Source: Ruania alba (GTDB lineage Bacteria > Actinomycetota > Actinomycetes > Actinomycetales > Beutenbergiaceae). From it: DNA of 64,000 bases. The translations under genes were made by a program, and so were the position numbers. A model generated the notes under the pieces. It was given only the letters and a program-made list of their open reading frames with translations, ran no database searches and was not told the DNA's origin. The DNA lies in contig NZ_FNTX01000002.1 of assembly GCF_900105765.1 (NCBI RefSeq), forward strand, positions 248,001 to 312,000, given 5' to 3'. This document shows, one piece after another, positions 33,466-43,690 of the stretch; the stretch's first letter is position 1; every line of letters begins with the position of its first letter.

Positions 33466-36434
33466 CGCCGCCCCTCCCCGCTCGGCAGGCTCGGTACGGG
33501 TTCGGCATCGTCGGCCGTGGTGCGCGGCGAGTCGTGCGCCACGTCCGGTACCGCGGTTCCGGATGCCTCACCCTGCCGGTCGATCTCGGACCCGAGCGAG
33601 CGCAGGATGTCCAGCATCAGCCCGACCACCACGAGGAACACCCCGATGTCGAAGAACAGCGAGGTGACCAGGTGCATCTCGCCGAAGATGCCGAGCTGGG
33701 CGTCGATCTTCACCGACTGCAGCACCGTGCCACCGAAGAACAGCGGCACGGCGCCCACACCGGCGGAGAGGAACAACCCGGAACCAAGGAGTGCACCGGG
33801 CAGGATCGGGGCGGCCTCACCGAGCTCGTAGCGCCCGCCGGCGAGGTAGCGCACAGTGAGCGCCACGCCCACCACCATCCCTGCCACGAATCCGCCGCCG
33901 GGGGCGTTGTGCCCGGAGAAGAGCAGGAAGACGGCGAACACGAGCATGGTGTGGAACAGCAGCCGGGTGGCCACCTCGAGGATCACCGAGCGGCGGTTCG
34001 TGGACAGGGAGCCGCCGGCGGAGAGCCAGGTGCGGGCCCGGCGAGCGTGACCGGTGGTCGCGATCGAGGGGCCCAACCGGGTGGCCGGGTCCGGCAGGTG
34101 GCTGGGCCAGATCGCGTCGGCATCGGAGCGGCGATCGCGAATTCGATGCACCCGCCCCGAGCGGGAACGCAGGAACACCAACGAGGCCACGCCGGTGGCC
34201 GCCACCAGCAGCACAGCGATCTCACCCATGGTGTCCCAGGCGCGGATGTCGACGAGGGTGACGTTGACGATGTTGCGCCCATACCCGTACTCGTACGCCT
34301 CGTCCGGGAACAGCATCGCGATCGGGTCCGCGGTCCGGGCGTGCGGGATGATCAACGCGAGCGCCATCACCATGACAGCCACGGAGGCTGCGAGCGCGGC
34401 GCGCCACCAGCGGCTGCCTTTGAGCGGCCGGTTGGAGAAGTAGGCGGGCAGTCGGCGCAGCACCAGGATGAAGACCACCAGGGCGATGGTCTCCACCAGC
34501 GCCTGGGTCAGCGCCAGGTCCGGCGCGCCATGCAGCGCGAACAGCACCACCACGCCGTACCCGGTGATCCCGAGGAGCACCACGGCCTTGAGCCGGCGCC
34601 GCGCCCGCGCGGTGAGGATGGCCCCGATCGCGATCACCCCGGCCGCGAGGAGCTGCACCGGGGTGTCGAACGCGCGCACCTCGCCCACCTCGGCACCGGA
34701 GTCGATCAGCGCGAACGTCACCGCGCCGACGGTGACAAGCAGGATGACGGCCAAGTACACCGGCAACGAACCACGCTGCGTGAAGGAAGTGATCGCCACC
34801 GCACCCCGATCCAGCCGGCGCATCGTGGTGCGATAGGCACGGTCGGAGTCGGGGCCGAGGATCACCGACTCCTGCACCCGCTCCACCAGGGTGCGCCCCA
34901 CGAAGAGGGCGACTCCGGTCACGATCACCACGACCGTGAGCAGCAGCGGCAGACCGAATCCGCCCCAGAGGGTGAGGTGGCCGGCCTCCCCGGCCGGATA
35001 GGTCGCGGCGTATCGCCCGAGCAGCGACTCCCCCAGGGAAGGCACCAGCCCGGCGGCCAGGCCGGCCACGGCGAGCACCATCCCGGGCACGAACAGCCCG
35101 GGGGCCTCCCGGCCCACGGAGGTGTCCACCTGCCCGCGCTTACGGGCGAAGGCGCCCCACAGGAACCGCATCCCGTAGGCGAAGGTCAGCACGGACCCGA
35201 CCACCACGACGGCGAGCAGTGCACTCTCGTACGGGCCGCCGTCGTGGGTGAGTGCCTCCAGGGCGGCCTCCTTGCCCACGTACCCGGCGAAGGGCGGGAG
35301 GCCCACCATGGAGAAGGTGGCGAGGAATCCGGGGATGGCAGCCCAGCGCAGGTGGCGGCCGAGGCCGGAGAGCTGGCGCAGGTCACGGGTACCGGCGGCG
35401 GCGTCGATCACGCCGACGGTCAGGAACAGGGCTGCCTTGAACATGGCGTGCGCGCCGATGAGGGCGAGCCCGGCGAGGGCGACAGCACGGTTCGCCTGCC
35501 CCACCAACAGCACGAGGAACCCGAGTTGGCTGACGGTGCCGAAGGCGAGCAGCAGCTTCAGGTCGTGCTGCTTCAGGGAGCGGTAGCCGCCCACGATCAT
35601 GGTGGCCGACCCGGCCAGCAGGATGATCCAGCGCCAGGCCTCCACCTCGGCGAACCCGGGGGCGAGCCGGGCCACCAGGTACACCCCGGCCTTCACCATC
35701 GCGGCGGCGTGCAGGTAGGCGCTCACCGGGGTGGGGGCGGCCATCGCCCCCGGCAGCCAGAAGTGGAAAGGCACCAGAGCGGACTTGGTGAGCGCCCCGA
35801 CCAGCACGCAGACGATGGCCACGGTGGCGGCGGTCCCCTCGGGCGGGGCAGTCACGAGCGCGGCGAGGGAGAAGGAGCCCTCCTCGATCACCCCGAGCAC
35901 CAGGAATCCGGCGAACATGACCAGGCCGCCGAACGTCGTCACCACGATGGCCTGCATCCCGGAGCGGCGGGCGCCCTTGCGGTCAAAGTAGTGCCCGATG
36001 AGCAAGTAGGAGAAGACCGTGGTCAGTTCCCAGAAGACATACAGCACGAGTGTGTTGTCGCAGGTGACCAAGCCGAGCATGGCGCCGGCGAAGGCGATGA
36101 AGGTGCCGGCGAACCGGCCCAGGAACTTGGCACCGGAGGAGAAATACCAGGCGCAGTAGATCAGCACGAGTGCGCCGACGCCGCCGACCAGGAGCACCAT
36201 CAGCCAGGCGAGCACGTCGAGCCGGAAGGTCAGGTGCATGCCCACCGATGCGACCCAGGAGACGGCCTCGGTGGGTCCGGATCCGCTGAGCACTGCGCTG
36301 GTCTGGGTGAGCGCCCACACCGCCGCCGACCCGGGGACCAGGGCCAGCGGGAGGAACATCTTCCGGCCGAAGCGCGCGACCGCTGCGGGGGCAACCAGAG
36401 CCGCAACAAGGTGTACGGCGATCAGCTGCAGCAC
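33462..36434 (-). CDS. mnhA: Na+/H+ antiporter fused subunit MnhA-MnhB
   Basis: 990 residues, over 20 helices. The N-terminal ~500 residues are NuoL-like ([84 protein letters not shown]). Residues ~640-790 are the MrpA C-terminal/MbhD-E part ([39 protein letters not shown]). Residues ~850-970 are a complete MnhB domain ([42 protein letters not shown]). This fusion is normal for actinobacteria. GTG start; first gene of the operon, so the promoter should lie in 36435-36608. Confidence 0.95.
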   Translation of the reverse strand: MLQLIAVHLVAALVAPAAVARFGRKMFLPLALVPGSAAVWALTQTSAVLSGSGPTEAVSWVASVGMHLTFRLDVLAWLMVLLVGGVGALVLIYCAWYFSSGAKFLGRFAGTFIAFAGAMLGLVTCDNTLVLYVFWELTTVFSYLLIGHYFDRKGARRSGMQAIVVTTFGGLVMFAGFLVLGVIEEGSFSLAALVTAPPEGTAATVAIVCVLVGALTKSALVPFHFWLPGAMAAPTPVSAYLHAAAMVKAGVYLVARLAPGFAEVEAWRWIILLAGSATMIVGGYRSLKQHDLKLLLAFGTVSQLGFLVLLVGQANRAVALAGLALIGAHAMFKAALFLTVGVIDAAAGTRDLRQLSGLGRHLRWAAIPGFLATFSMVGLPPFAGYVGKEAALEALTHDGGPYESALLAVVVVGSVLTFAYGMRFLWGAFARKRGQVDTSVGREAPGLFVPGMVLAVAGLAAGLVPSLGESLLGRYAATYPAGEAGHLTLWGGFGLPLLLTVVVIVTGVALFVGRTLVERVQESVILGPDSDRAYRTTMRRLDRGAVAITSFTQRGSLPVYLAVILLVTVGAVTFALIDSGAEVGEVRAFDTPVQLLAAGVIAIGAILTARARRRLKAVVLLGITGYGVVVLFALHGAPDLALTQALVETIALVVFILVLRRLPAYFSNRPLKGSRWWRAALAASVAVMVMALALIIPHARTADPIAMLFPDEAYEYGYGRNIVNVTLVDIRAWDTMGEIAVLLVAATGVASLVFLRSRSGRVHRIRDRRSDADAIWPSHLPDPATRLGPSIATTGHARRARTWLSAGGSLSTNRRSVILEVATRLLFHTMLVFAVFLLFSGHNAPGGGFVAGMVVGVALTVRYLAGGRYELGEAAPILPGALLGSGLFLSAGVGAVPLFFGGTVLQSVKIDAQLGIFGEMHLVTSLFFDIGVFLVVVGLMLDILRSLGSEIDRQGEASGTAVPDVAHDSPRTTADDAEPVPSLPSGEGRR

Positions 36435-36608
36435 GTCGGCTCCTGGTCAGTCGGCGTGGTCAGGGGTCAGGTGGTGCTTCGGGTGTGCGGTTGTGGGTGT
36501 GCGGCAGCACCGGCCCGATCGCCGGCGCGGACAACGCGGTGCCGCGATTCTATCAATCGGCCCAGGCGCCGCCGAGGCCGGCGTCGATCGCTGGCGTCGA
36601 TGGATCCG

Positions 36609-37640
36609 TCAGGGATCGACGAGGAACTGGTCGTCGTCGGTTGCTGCACCGCGCACAGCCTCGAGCAGCGCGCGGGCCCCCGCCTCGATCCGGGCCCGCG
36701 CGTCCTCCCGCTGGTCCAGGGCCACCCGCCCGGCGCGCCCCTCGTGCAGGGCCACCGGGTCGGCCGGGTACCAGCGCAGCGCGTAGGTGATCGTGCCATC
36801 GGCTGCCCACTCCAGGCCTGCGAGCACGAGCGGCACCTGCTGCTCGGCCTCCACGGCTACTCCGATGATGCCGCCGTCGGGGTAGGACCACTGCGCACCA
36901 TAGGCCTCGGTGACCTGCGGCTGGGCGAGGGCGTGGGCGTCGAAGGCATCCGCCTCGGCGTGCAACCAGGCGCGTTCCCCCTCGTCCAGCTCACCCCCAC
37001 CTGGCCGAGCGCCACCTTGTGCGGCATCTGGCGCCGAATCCGCCGCATGAAGTTGCGTTCGCGCATCGAGTTCGGGCTCGGTCAGGAGACGCACGCCGGG
37101 CAGCACCGGGGTGAGCACCCGCACCAGGGCGTCGGGGTGCAGCCACACCTCGGAGTGCACCACCAGGTCCACCCCGGCAGTCGGGTCGGGCTCGAGCAGG
37201 TGGCCGGTGGAGGTGCGCACCGTGCCGCCGAGGCGGCGTCCCATCGCGCAGAGCACGTCGACGGCGGCCCGCTCTTGACCCTCCACGCTCCCCTCGGCGA
37301 AGGCAGCCAGCAGGCCCCCGACGGCGCGCAGTTCCTCGGGCACAGGCCCGCCCCGTTCTGGGCGGCACGTCAGCAGGTAGGTCTGGTCAGCCCAGTCCGG
37401 CAGGCCGAGAGCATCCCGGTCCGCCGCAGTGACCAGGAACGGTCCGGAGAGGTAGGTCTCCTCCGCCAGAGCGAACACATCAGCCTCTACCCACGCCGCC
37501 TGCGGGTAGCGGGACAGGGCGAGCGCCTCCACCTCCTCGACGAGCACGTCGTCCGGGACGGCCAGCAGGTGCCGCGAGGCGGCCACGGCCACGTCCAGGG
37601 GCGCCGCCCCGGAGAACGAGCCGTCGGGCATGCCCGCCAT
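36609..37640 (-). CDS. Unrecognised protein, palindromic element inserted in frame
   Basis: 343 residues, no recognised domain, no signal or membrane helix. The N-terminal part has 'AAPLDVAVAASRHLLAVPDDVLVEEVEALALSRYPQAAWVEADVFALAEETYLSGPFLVTAADRDALGLPDW', and the C-terminal part has 'WSYPDGGIIGVAVEAEQQVPLVLAGLEWAADGTITYALRWYPADP'. Residues ~193-212 (RTQLHAADSAPDAAQGGARP) are encoded by a 61-bp palindrome at 37004-37064, in a polar linker between the two parts. It ends at the Mnh promoter region and starts six bases after the dcd stop, so it is probably co-transcribed with dcd. Confidence 0.7.
   Translation of the reverse strand: MAGMPDGSFSGAAPLDVAVAASRHLLAVPDDVLVEEVEALALSRYPQAAWVEADVFALAEETYLSGPFLVTAADRDALGLPDWADQTYLLTCRPERGGPVPEELRAVGGLLAAFAEGSVEGQERAAVDVLCAMGRRLGGTVRTSTGHLLEPDPTAGVDLVVHSEVWLHPDALVRVLTPVLPGVRLLTEPELDARTQLHAADSAPDAAQGGARPGGGELDEGERAWLHAEADAFDAHALAQPQVTEAYGAQWSYPDGGIIGVAVEAEQQVPLVLAGLEWAADGTITYALRWYPADPVALHEGRAGRVALDQREDARARIEAGARALLEAVRGAATDDDQFLVDP
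37004..37064. repeat. In-frame palindromic element, family 1, copy C
   Basis: Left arm GCCGAGCGCCACCTTGTGCG and right arm ...GCATGAAGTTGCGTTCGCGC are complementary with several mismatches around a 16-base centre. The left arm closely matches copies A and B. It lies mid-gene in 36609-37640 and adds about 20 codons without a stop or frameshift. Confidence 0.8.
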
Positions 37641-37646
37641 CTCGAC

Positions 37647-38228
37647 CTAACCCTCCACCCGGGTGCGGTGAAAGTTCACGTGCGAACGGGACGCCGTCGG
37701 GCCTCGTTGGCCCTGGTAGCGCGAGCCCTGGGCGCCGGACCCGTACGGGTGCTCGGCGGGGCTGGAGAGACGGAAGTAGCACAGCTGGCCGATCTTCATC
37801 CCCGGCCAGAGGGTGATCGGCAGGGTCGCCACGTTGGATAGCTCCAGGGTGACGTGCCCGGAGAATCCGGGATCGATGAACCCTGCCGTGGAGTGGGTGA
37901 GCAGGCCGAGGCGGCCAAGGCTGGATTTGCCCTCCAGGCGGGCAGCGACGTCATCCGGCAGCGTGATCAGCTCGTAGGTGGAGCCGAGCACGAACTCGCC
38001 CGGGTGCAGCACGAACGACTCGTCGGGCTCGACCTCTACGAGCCGGGTGAGGTCGGGCTGGTCCGCGGCCGGGTCGATCACCGGGTACTTGTGGTTGTCG
38101 AAGAGGCGGAAGTAGCGGTCCAGGCGCACGTCAACGCTGGAGGGCTGGATCATGTCCTCATCGAACGGGTCCAGGCCCACCCGTCCGGAGGTCAGCTCGG
38201 CTCGGATATCGCGGTCGGAGAGCAGCAC
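37647..38228 (-). CDS. dcd: dCTP deaminase
   Basis: 193 residues from GTG 38228 ([23 protein letters not shown]). Conserved '[29 protein letters not shown]', '[63 protein letters not shown]' and '[15 protein letters not shown]' identify Dcd; the catalytic Glu is in '[17 protein letters not shown]'. It converts dCTP to dUTP (or directly to dUMP in bifunctional forms) for dTMP synthesis. The C-terminal '[11 protein letters not shown]' closes over the nucleotide. Confidence 0.96.
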   Translation of the reverse strand: MLLSDRDIRAELTSGRVGLDPFDEDMIQPSSVDVRLDRYFRLFDNHKYPVIDPAADQPDLTRLVEVEPDESFVLHPGEFVLGSTYELITLPDDVAARLEGKSSLGRLGLLTHSTAGFIDPGFSGHVTLELSNVATLPITLWPGMKIGQLCYFRLSSPAEHPYGSGAQGSRYQGQRGPTASRSHVNFHRTRVEG

Positions 38229-38329
38229 GGGCCCACGGTAGCCGACTCGCCCGACCGGCCGAGCCGGTGTGCACCCGCAGTCCACAGATTAGGTATGCTG
38301 GGCAACGCTGTGGCCGGGAACGGCCTCAT

Positions 38330-38400
38330 GCGGGTGTAGTTCAATGGTAGAACTTCAGCTTCCCAAGCTGACAGCGCGGGTTCGATTCCCGTCACCCGCT
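38330..38400 (+). tRNA. tRNA-Gly (anticodon CCC)
   Basis: 71 bases folding as a cloverleaf: acceptor GCGGGTG/CACCCGC, D-arm GTTC-AATGGTA-GAAC, anticodon stem TCAGC/GCTGA with loop TTCCCAA (anticodon CCC), and T-arm GCGGG-TTCGATT-CCCGT. No CCA is encoded (TCCG follows). A TATGCT at 38294-38299 is a plausible -10 element. Confidence 0.95.
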
Positions 38401-38438
38401 CCGAATATTGGCGCAAGTCAGAGCAGCGATCGGCCTGA

Positions 38439-38834
38439 TCAGCGCTTCCGCGGAAGCGCCCGAACCTCGATGCTGCCAGGCATGTAGGCCACTTGGTGAT
38501 TCGTCCCGACGGCGAAGGCGGGGGCGCCGCTGAACCGGGTGAGGTACTTGTCCTCCCACCCGATGAAGTGCCCGCCGTGGGCCAGGTGCACCCGGTAGGT
38601 GATTCGGTACAGGCGGCGCTCGTTGACCTTCCGGTACTGGAACTTCCGCTCCACCACCACCGCCGGCGCGACCGGTGCGTGCTGGTACGCCGGGTCCAGG
38701 GTGTTGTCGATACGACGCTGGCGCCGAATCATGAAGACGATGCCTGCCACCACGAGTCCCACCCAGAGGACGTTCACGGCGACGAGCGCGGCAGGCGAGG
38801 CGGACGTCTGGGCGTCGATCATTCCGGACAGCAC
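38439..38834 (-). CDS. Single-pass membrane protein of unknown function
   Basis: 131 residues. One hydrophobic helix (AALVAVNVLWVGLVVAGIVFMI) is followed by a basic RRQRR stop-transfer and a ~90-residue soluble domain (VVERKFQYRKVNERRLYRITYRVHLAHGGHFIGWEDKYLTRFSGAPAFAVGTNHQVAYMPGSIEVRAL), which looks like a DUF3592-type small beta domain but is not clearly assigned. GTG 38834 with AAGGT upstream was chosen; ATG 38822 is an alternative. Confidence 0.68.
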   Translation of the reverse strand: MLSGMIDAQTSASPAALVAVNVLWVGLVVAGIVFMIRRQRRIDNTLDPAYQHAPVAPAVVVERKFQYRKVNERRLYRITYRVHLAHGGHFIGWEDKYLTRFSGAPAFAVGTNHQVAYMPGSIEVRALPRKR

Positions 38835-38937
38835 TCCAGCACCTTAGATGAGTCCGAGGCAGGCGTGGTGGACTCCTCCGTCCACACCGCAGGGGAGAAT
38901 GGGCCACACACCTGTCCGAGCTCCACGGAAGGCGACG

Positions 38938-39831
38938 ATGCCCCGCACTCTCGCGCCCGGCCAACGGGCCCGCATCCACACCATCGACGTGACCACGGGC
39001 ACCACTCACCTGGTGCACGAGTCCACCGAGGTGCTCTACGAGGCACCGAACTGGACCCTGGACGGCACCGCACTGATCGTGAACGGCGACGGCACCCTGT
39101 TCCGGCTGCCCGTCGACAGCTCCGGCGATCCGGAGCCGATCGAGATCCCCGGCATCCCACCGTTGAACAACGATCATGTGCTCGACCCGGACGGGGCGCA
39201 CGTGTTCGTCTCCGCCGAGGACGGGCACATCTACCGCGCCCCGCTCACCGGAGGCGAGGCGGACCGCATCACCACCCAGGACGGTCTGCTGCACTTCCTG
39301 CACGGGGTGAGTCCCGACGGCGGAACGCTCGCCTACGTGGGTGTGGTCACCGACCCTGGCGGCGCGTGGCATGCGCCGAACCTGTTCACCATCCCAGCCA
39401 CAGGCGGGGCGAGTGTGCAGCTCACCGAGGATGAGTTCCCCGACGACGGGGCCGAGTTCTCCCCGGACGGGAGGTGGATCTACGTCAACACCGAGCGCCC
39501 GCTCGCCGGGCCACCCCGGGCGGCCGGGCACGCACAGCTGGCCCGGATGCACCCCGACGGATCCGGAGCAGAACAGCTCACCCACGACAAGCGGGTGAAC
39601 TGGTTCCCGCATCCCTCGCCCGACGGCGCCCGGCTCGCCTACGTCTCCTTCCCGCCCGGCACGGTCGGGCATCCGGCCGACCATGACGTCATCATCCGGA
39701 TGTGCGGACCGCGGGGCGAGGACGTGACCGACCTGGTGAACGTGTTCGGCGGGCAGGGCACAATGAACGTGCCGAGCTGGTCCCCGGACAGCACGCGGAT
39801 CGCTTACGTGGACTACCCCGTGGGTACCTGA
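38938..39831 (+). CDS. TolB-like WD40/PD40 beta-propeller protein
   Basis: 297 residues without signal peptide, so cytoplasmic. It contains repeated PD40 blades: 'NWTLDGTALIVNGDGTLFRLPVD', 'SPDGGTLAYVGVV', 'AEFSPDGRWIYVNTE', 'HPSPDGARLAYVSFP', 'SWSPDSTRIAYVDYPVG'. Bacterial proteins of this type (biopolymer transporter Tol-like) often act on or sense oligosaccharides. ATG 38938 follows GGAAGG at a seven-base spacing; a longer frame from 38848 lacks conservation. It is convergent with the thiolase gene. Confidence 0.85.
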   Translation: MPRTLAPGQRARIHTIDVTTGTTHLVHESTEVLYEAPNWTLDGTALIVNGDGTLFRLPVDSSGDPEPIEIPGIPPLNNDHVLDPDGAHVFVSAEDGHIYRAPLTGGEADRITTQDGLLHFLHGVSPDGGTLAYVGVVTDPGGAWHAPNLFTIPATGGASVQLTEDEFPDDGAEFSPDGRWIYVNTERPLAGPPRAAGHAQLARMHPDGSGAEQLTHDKRVNWFPHPSPDGARLAYVSFPPGTVGHPADHDVIIRMCGPRGEDVTDLVNVFGGQGTMNVPSWSPDSTRIAYVDYPVGT

Positions 39832-39862
39832 GCGAGGACATTCTCACCACGTCGCCGGCGCC

Positions 39863-41047
39863 TCAGCCCTCCAGCAGCAGCGCTTCACCCTGCCCGCCCC
39901 CACCGCAGAGGGCAACTGCTGACTTCCCGCCGGACGCCGACCGAATGTGGGCAGCGTGGACGGCCAGGCGCGCACCGGAGGCACCGATCGGGTGCCCGAG
40001 GGCGATGCCACCGCCGTGCGGGTTCACCACATCCAGGTCCGCTCCGAGCGCAGCCACCGAATGAGCCACCACGGCCCCGAAGGCCTCGTTGATCTCGATG
40101 TGGTCCAGCTCGCCGACTCCCCAGCCCTGCCGTTCCAAGGCCGCGACGATCGCCCGCGCAGGCTGGGCGTGCAGGGATGTGTCCGGGCCCGCCACCTGGC
40201 CTGCCGCGCGCACAGTGGCGAGCGCGGTCCACCCGCGGTGCTCCGCATGGGCACGCGTGGTCAGGACCAGGGCGGCTGCGCCGTCGGAGATCTGCGAGGC
40301 GTTCCCGGCGGTGATGTTGCCGGCGGGGGTGAACGCCGCCTTCAGTGCCGCCAGCGTCTCCACCGTGGTCTCGGGTCGGATGCCCTCGTCACGGTCGACA
40401 ATCACCTCACCCTTCCGGGTCATCATCGCGACCGCCGCGATCTCCGGGGTGAACACGTCCGACTCCCAGGCCGCGGCCGCCTTCTGGTGTGACCGGGCCG
40501 CGATCGCATCCTGGTCGGTGCGGCTCACGTGGAACCGTTCGGCGTCGTAGCGGTCGGTGGACAGGCCCATCGCCTCGTGGTCGAAGGCGTCGGTGAGGCC
40601 GTCGTGGGCGGTCACGTCGAGCGCCTGGACCGCGCCGTAGGCCCAGCCCTTCCGGGAGCCGGGCAGCAGGTGCGGGGCGTTCGTCATCGACTCCATCCCG
40701 CCGGCCACCACCACCTCGGCCTCCCCGCAGCGCAGCAGCCGGGCGGCGTCGATCACCGCGGTCAGGCCGGAGAGACACACCTTGTTCACCGTGGTGGCGG
40801 GCGCCTCCCAGCCGATCCCGGCGCCGATGGCGGCCTGGCGGGCCGGGTTCTGCCCGGCGCCGGCTTGCAGCACCTGCCCCAAGATCACGGTGTCCACCGC
40901 GTCCGCGGGGACACCCTGGTCGAGTGCGCCCCGGATCGCCACCGAGCCGAGCTCGGTGGCCGTCAGGGCAGCCAGCTGGCCACGCAACTTGCCCTGCGGG
41001 GTGCGCGCCGCACCCACGATCACGACGTCGTCAGCTGCTTCAGTCAT
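39863..41047 (-). CDS. Acetyl-CoA acetyltransferase (thiolase)
   Basis: 394 residues with all thiolase signatures: nucleophilic Cys in '[42 protein letters not shown]', '[16 protein letters not shown]', His in '[20 protein letters not shown]' and second Cys in '[17 protein letters not shown]'. It condenses or cleaves acetoacetyl-CoA. The start overlaps the CoA-transferase beta gene by ATGA. Together the three genes form a ketone-body/3-oxoacid route: activation of acetoacetate with succinyl-CoA or acetyl-CoA and thiolysis to acetyl-CoA. Confidence 0.95.
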   Translation of the reverse strand: MTEAADDVVIVGAARTPQGKLRGQLAALTATELGSVAIRGALDQGVPADAVDTVILGQVLQAGAGQNPARQAAIGAGIGWEAPATTVNKVCLSGLTAVIDAARLLRCGEAEVVVAGGMESMTNAPHLLPGSRKGWAYGAVQALDVTAHDGLTDAFDHEAMGLSTDRYDAERFHVSRTDQDAIAARSHQKAAAAWESDVFTPEIAAVAMMTRKGEVIVDRDEGIRPETTVETLAALKAAFTPAGNITAGNASQISDGAAALVLTTRAHAEHRGWTALATVRAAGQVAGPDTSLHAQPARAIVAALERQGWGVGELDHIEINEAFGAVVAHSVAALGADLDVVNPHGGGIALGHPIGASGARLAVHAAHIRSASGGKSAVALCGGGGQGEALLLEG

Positions 41048-41706
41048 GACGGCACCTCCACGTGAGTCAGGTCAGGGTCGACGGCGAGCGTCGGCTCGGT
41101 CCGGTCGATCACCTCGTCCGCGGTCACGCCGGGAGCGAGTTCGCGCAGCACCAGCCCGTCGTCGGTGATGTCGACGACGGCGAGGTCGGTGATGATCCGG
41201 TTCACCACGGCGCGCCCGGTCAGTGGCAGGGAGCAGTCGCGGACAATCTTTGGTGAGCCGTCCTTGGCGGCGTGCGTCATCAGCACCACCACCCGGCGGG
41301 CACCTTGCACCAGGTCCATCCCGCCGCCGGGGCCCTTCACCATCTTCCCGGGGATCATCCAGTTCGCCAGGTCACCGGTGCCGGAGACCTGCATCCCACC
41401 GAGGATGGCGACGTCGATCTTGCCGCCGCGGATCATCCCGAAGGACGTGGCGGAGTCGAAGAAGGACGTGCCCGGGAGCGTGGTCACGGTCTCCTTGCCG
41501 GCGTTGATCAGGTCCGGGTCCACGTTCTCCTCGCCTGGGTACGGCCCGACGCCGAGGATCCCGTTCTCGGACTGCAGCACCACCTGGTATCCCGCCGGCA
41601 CGTAGTTCGGTACCAGGGTGGGCAGGCCGATCCCGAGGTTCACGTAGGCGCCGTCGGGCAGTTCCCTGGCGGCGCGGGCGGCCATCTCGTTCCTGCTCAG
41701 CGCCAT
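41044..41706 (-). CDS. scoB: 3-oxoacid CoA-transferase subunit B
   Basis: 220 residues. Motifs are '[22 protein letters not shown]', the active-site region '[38 protein letters not shown]' with the catalytic Glu in 'QSENGILG', and '[27 protein letters not shown]'-like text. It pairs with the A subunit one base upstream. The start at ATG 41706 directly follows the A-subunit TGA; longer readings of this frame cross into the A gene. Confidence 0.95.
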   Translation of the reverse strand: MALSRNEMAARAARELPDGAYVNLGIGLPTLVPNYVPAGYQVVLQSENGILGVGPYPGEENVDPDLINAGKETVTTLPGTSFFDSATSFGMIRGGKIDVAILGGMQVSGTGDLANWMIPGKMVKGPGGGMDLVQGARRVVVLMTHAAKDGSPKIVRDCSLPLTGRAVVNRIITDLAVVDITDDGLVLRELAPGVTADEVIDRTEPTLAVDPDLTHVEVPS

Positions 41707-41707
41707 C

Positions 41708-42517
41708 TCAGGCACCCCCCTCGGTGACAGGCGGAGTGACGGTCCGCTTCTCGATCCGTTTCTCGATATCCGGCCCCACCTCGACCACCCGGTGCACGTA
41801 CACCCCGGGCAGGTGGATCTGGTCCGGATCCAGCTCACCCGGTTCCACGAGCTGTTCCACCTGGGCGATGCACACCCGACCGGCCATCGCTGCCTGCGGG
41901 GTGAAGTTCCGGGCGGACTTGTTGAACACCAGGTTGCCCTGCCGATCCGCGGTGGCGGCATGCACGAGCGCGAAATCGGCATGGATGGCCTCCTCCAGCA
42001 CGAACTCACGGGGCCCGCTGTCCGTGGGAAAGGTGCGCACCTCCTTGGGTGCCGATGTCTGCGCGAGGCCACCTGCGCCGTCGTACCTCTGCGGCAGCCC
42101 TCCCTCGGCCATCTGGGTGCCGGTGCCCGCCCGGGTGAAGAACGCCGCGATGCCCGAGCCGCCGGCGCGCAGGCGCTCCGCCAAGGTGCCCTGCGGGACC
42201 AGCTCGACCTCGAGCTCCCCGGAGAGGAACTGCCGCTCGAACTCCTTGTTCTCCCCCACGTAGGAGGCGGTCATCTTACTGATCCGCCCCGCCCCGAGCA
42301 GCAGCCCGAGCCCCCAGTCGTCCACCCCGCAGTTGTTCGAGACCACCCGCAGGTCGGTGGTGCCCTGGTCGAGCAGTGCCTGGATCAGCACCGAGGGGAT
42401 GCCGCACAGTCCGAAACCTCCGACGGCGAGGGTGGCGCCGTCGGGAATGTCCGCCACCGCGTCGGTGGCCGAGGCGACCGTCTTGTCCAGGCCGCGGGAG
42501 GTTCGTGTCGTTGTCAT
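41708..42517 (-). CDS. scoA: 3-oxoacid CoA-transferase subunit A
   Basis: 269 residues. Features are '[42 protein letters not shown]', the CoA-transferase family I signature (GGFGLCGIP), '[17 protein letters not shown]', '[22 protein letters not shown]' and '[28 protein letters not shown]'. It has GAGGAAG nine bases before ATG 42517. First gene of the three-gene 3-oxoacid operon. Confidence 0.95.
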   Translation of the reverse strand: MTTTRTSRGLDKTVASATDAVADIPDGATLAVGGFGLCGIPSVLIQALLDQGTTDLRVVSNNCGVDDWGLGLLLGAGRISKMTASYVGENKEFERQFLSGELEVELVPQGTLAERLRAGGSGIAAFFTRAGTGTQMAEGGLPQRYDGAGGLAQTSAPKEVRTFPTDSGPREFVLEEAIHADFALVHAATADRQGNLVFNKSARNFTPQAAMAGRVCIAQVEQLVEPGELDPDQIHLPGVYVHRVVEVGPDIEKRIEKRTVTPPVTEGGA

Positions 42518-42644
42518 GGTCACTTCCTCTCTGACCCATGGTGCGACACGCGGCGACTGTCGGCACCTCAGGGACCGGGCACGGGGGCGGGGTGCGATGC
42601 CAAGGGTTGACGCCCCCTCCTCGACACCCGTATCGTTGCGATGC

Positions 42645-42658
42645 ATTCAGAGTTGAAT
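42645..42658. promoter_or_regulatory. Inverted repeat upstream of nucleoside-hydrolase/ABC operon
   Basis: ATTCA-GAGT-TGAAT is a perfect 5-bp inverted repeat 18 bases before the start codon, followed by an AT-rich TATATA at 42658-42663. A TGCATTCA at 42642-42649 recurs at 53092-53099, before the transketolase operon, hinting at a shared regulator such as the SorC protein at 47688. Confidence 0.4.
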
Positions 42659-42676
42659 ATATACCCAGGAGGCAAC

Positions 42677-43672
42677 GTGGCACGCTGGACGATCGACGAG
42701 TTCCCGTGGCTCGAGCGAGATCTCACCGGAGCTCCCGAGGCGCGCGTGATCGTGGACAACGACTTCGCCGGCGACCCCGACGACCTGTATCACGTGGTCC
42801 ATCACCTGCTGACCCCCTCGGTGGACACCCCGCTGCTGGTCGCCTCGCACCTGGCCGTCGGCGACCGCTGGGACTCGAGCGGGCACTCGGCGGCGAACGC
42901 TGCCGCAGTGCTCGGCAGGACGCTCGAGCTCATGGGCCTGGACCCGACCGACCGAGTGGTCACCGGCTCCGAGGTGGCGCTCACCGACCGCACCACACCC
43001 CAGGACACCCCGGCCGCCCGGGCGATCGTCGCCGAGGCAATGCGAGACTCCGACACTCCGTTGTATTACGCCGCCGGCGGCGGCCTCACCGACCTCGCCA
43101 GCGCCTATCTCCTCGAGCCGCGCATCGCCGATCGACTCACCCTCGTCTGGATCGGCGGTCCCGAGTACGCCGGGCACGCCTTCGCGCCGGAGGGCAAGCT
43201 CGACCCCGAGTACAACCTGAACATCGATGTGACCGCGGCACAGGTGCTCTTCAACGACTCGACCATGCCGGTCTGGCAGGTCCCACGGAACATGTACCGG
43301 CAGTGCCTGGTCTCGGACACCGAGCTACGACGCCGGGTGAAGACGAAGGGCCCCCTCGGCGAGTACCTCTACCAGACCCTCCGTGACGTGGCCCAGGCCA
43401 CCGACTCCCTGCGGTCGGAGACCTACGCCCTCGGCGACCAGCCGCTCATCCTGCTCACCGGGCTGCAGTCGTTCTTCCAGCCGGACACCACCTCCAGCGA
43501 CTACGCGGTACTACCCGCACCACTCGTGCACGACTCCGGCCGGTTCGTCCCCACCCACACCGGGCGCACAATCCGCGTCTACACGCGCATCGACGTCCGG
43601 CTCATGTTCGAGGACATGTTCCTCCGCCTCGACGAGTTCTCCGAGTGGCTCCACTCGGACACCCGTCCCTGA
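42677..43672 (+). CDS. Nucleoside-hydrolase-like protein (IunH superfamily)
   Basis: 331 residues from GTG 42677, which has a perfect AGGAGG four bases upstream; a longer frame from 42641 was rejected. Family landmarks are changed but recognisable. 'VIVDNDFAGDPDDL' stands in place of DTDPGxDDA, with the calcium-binding Asp residues kept. 'AGGGLTDLASAYLLEPRIADRLTLVWIGG' and 'EYNLNIDVTAAQVLFN' follow. The enzyme class hydrolyses N-glycosidic bonds of nucleosides. It is the first gene of a sugar ABC importer operon (gap 18 bases), so it may act on an imported glycoside. Confidence 0.8.
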   Translation: MARWTIDEFPWLERDLTGAPEARVIVDNDFAGDPDDLYHVVHHLLTPSVDTPLLVASHLAVGDRWDSSGHSAANAAAVLGRTLELMGLDPTDRVVTGSEVALTDRTTPQDTPAARAIVAEAMRDSDTPLYYAAGGGLTDLASAYLLEPRIADRLTLVWIGGPEYAGHAFAPEGKLDPEYNLNIDVTAAQVLFNDSTMPVWQVPRNMYRQCLVSDTELRRRVKTKGPLGEYLYQTLRDVAQATDSLRSETYALGDQPLILLTGLQSFFQPDTTSSDYAVLPAPLVHDSGRFVPTHTGRTIRVYTRIDVRLMFEDMFLRLDEFSEWLHSDTRP

Positions 43673-43690
43673 CCCCGACCGGAGATACCC

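Noticed and set aside
33534-37841. Very long plus-strand open frame (about 1435 codons) antisense to mnhA and the next gene
   Set aside because: It mirrors mnhA codon structure, is His/Gln/Glu-rich without any domain, and overlaps well-identified minus-strand genes over its whole length.
38392-39684. Minus-strand frame spanning the propeller gene and the tRNA end
   Set aside because: It overlaps a tRNA, a membrane protein gene and the PD40 propeller gene and shows no family motif.
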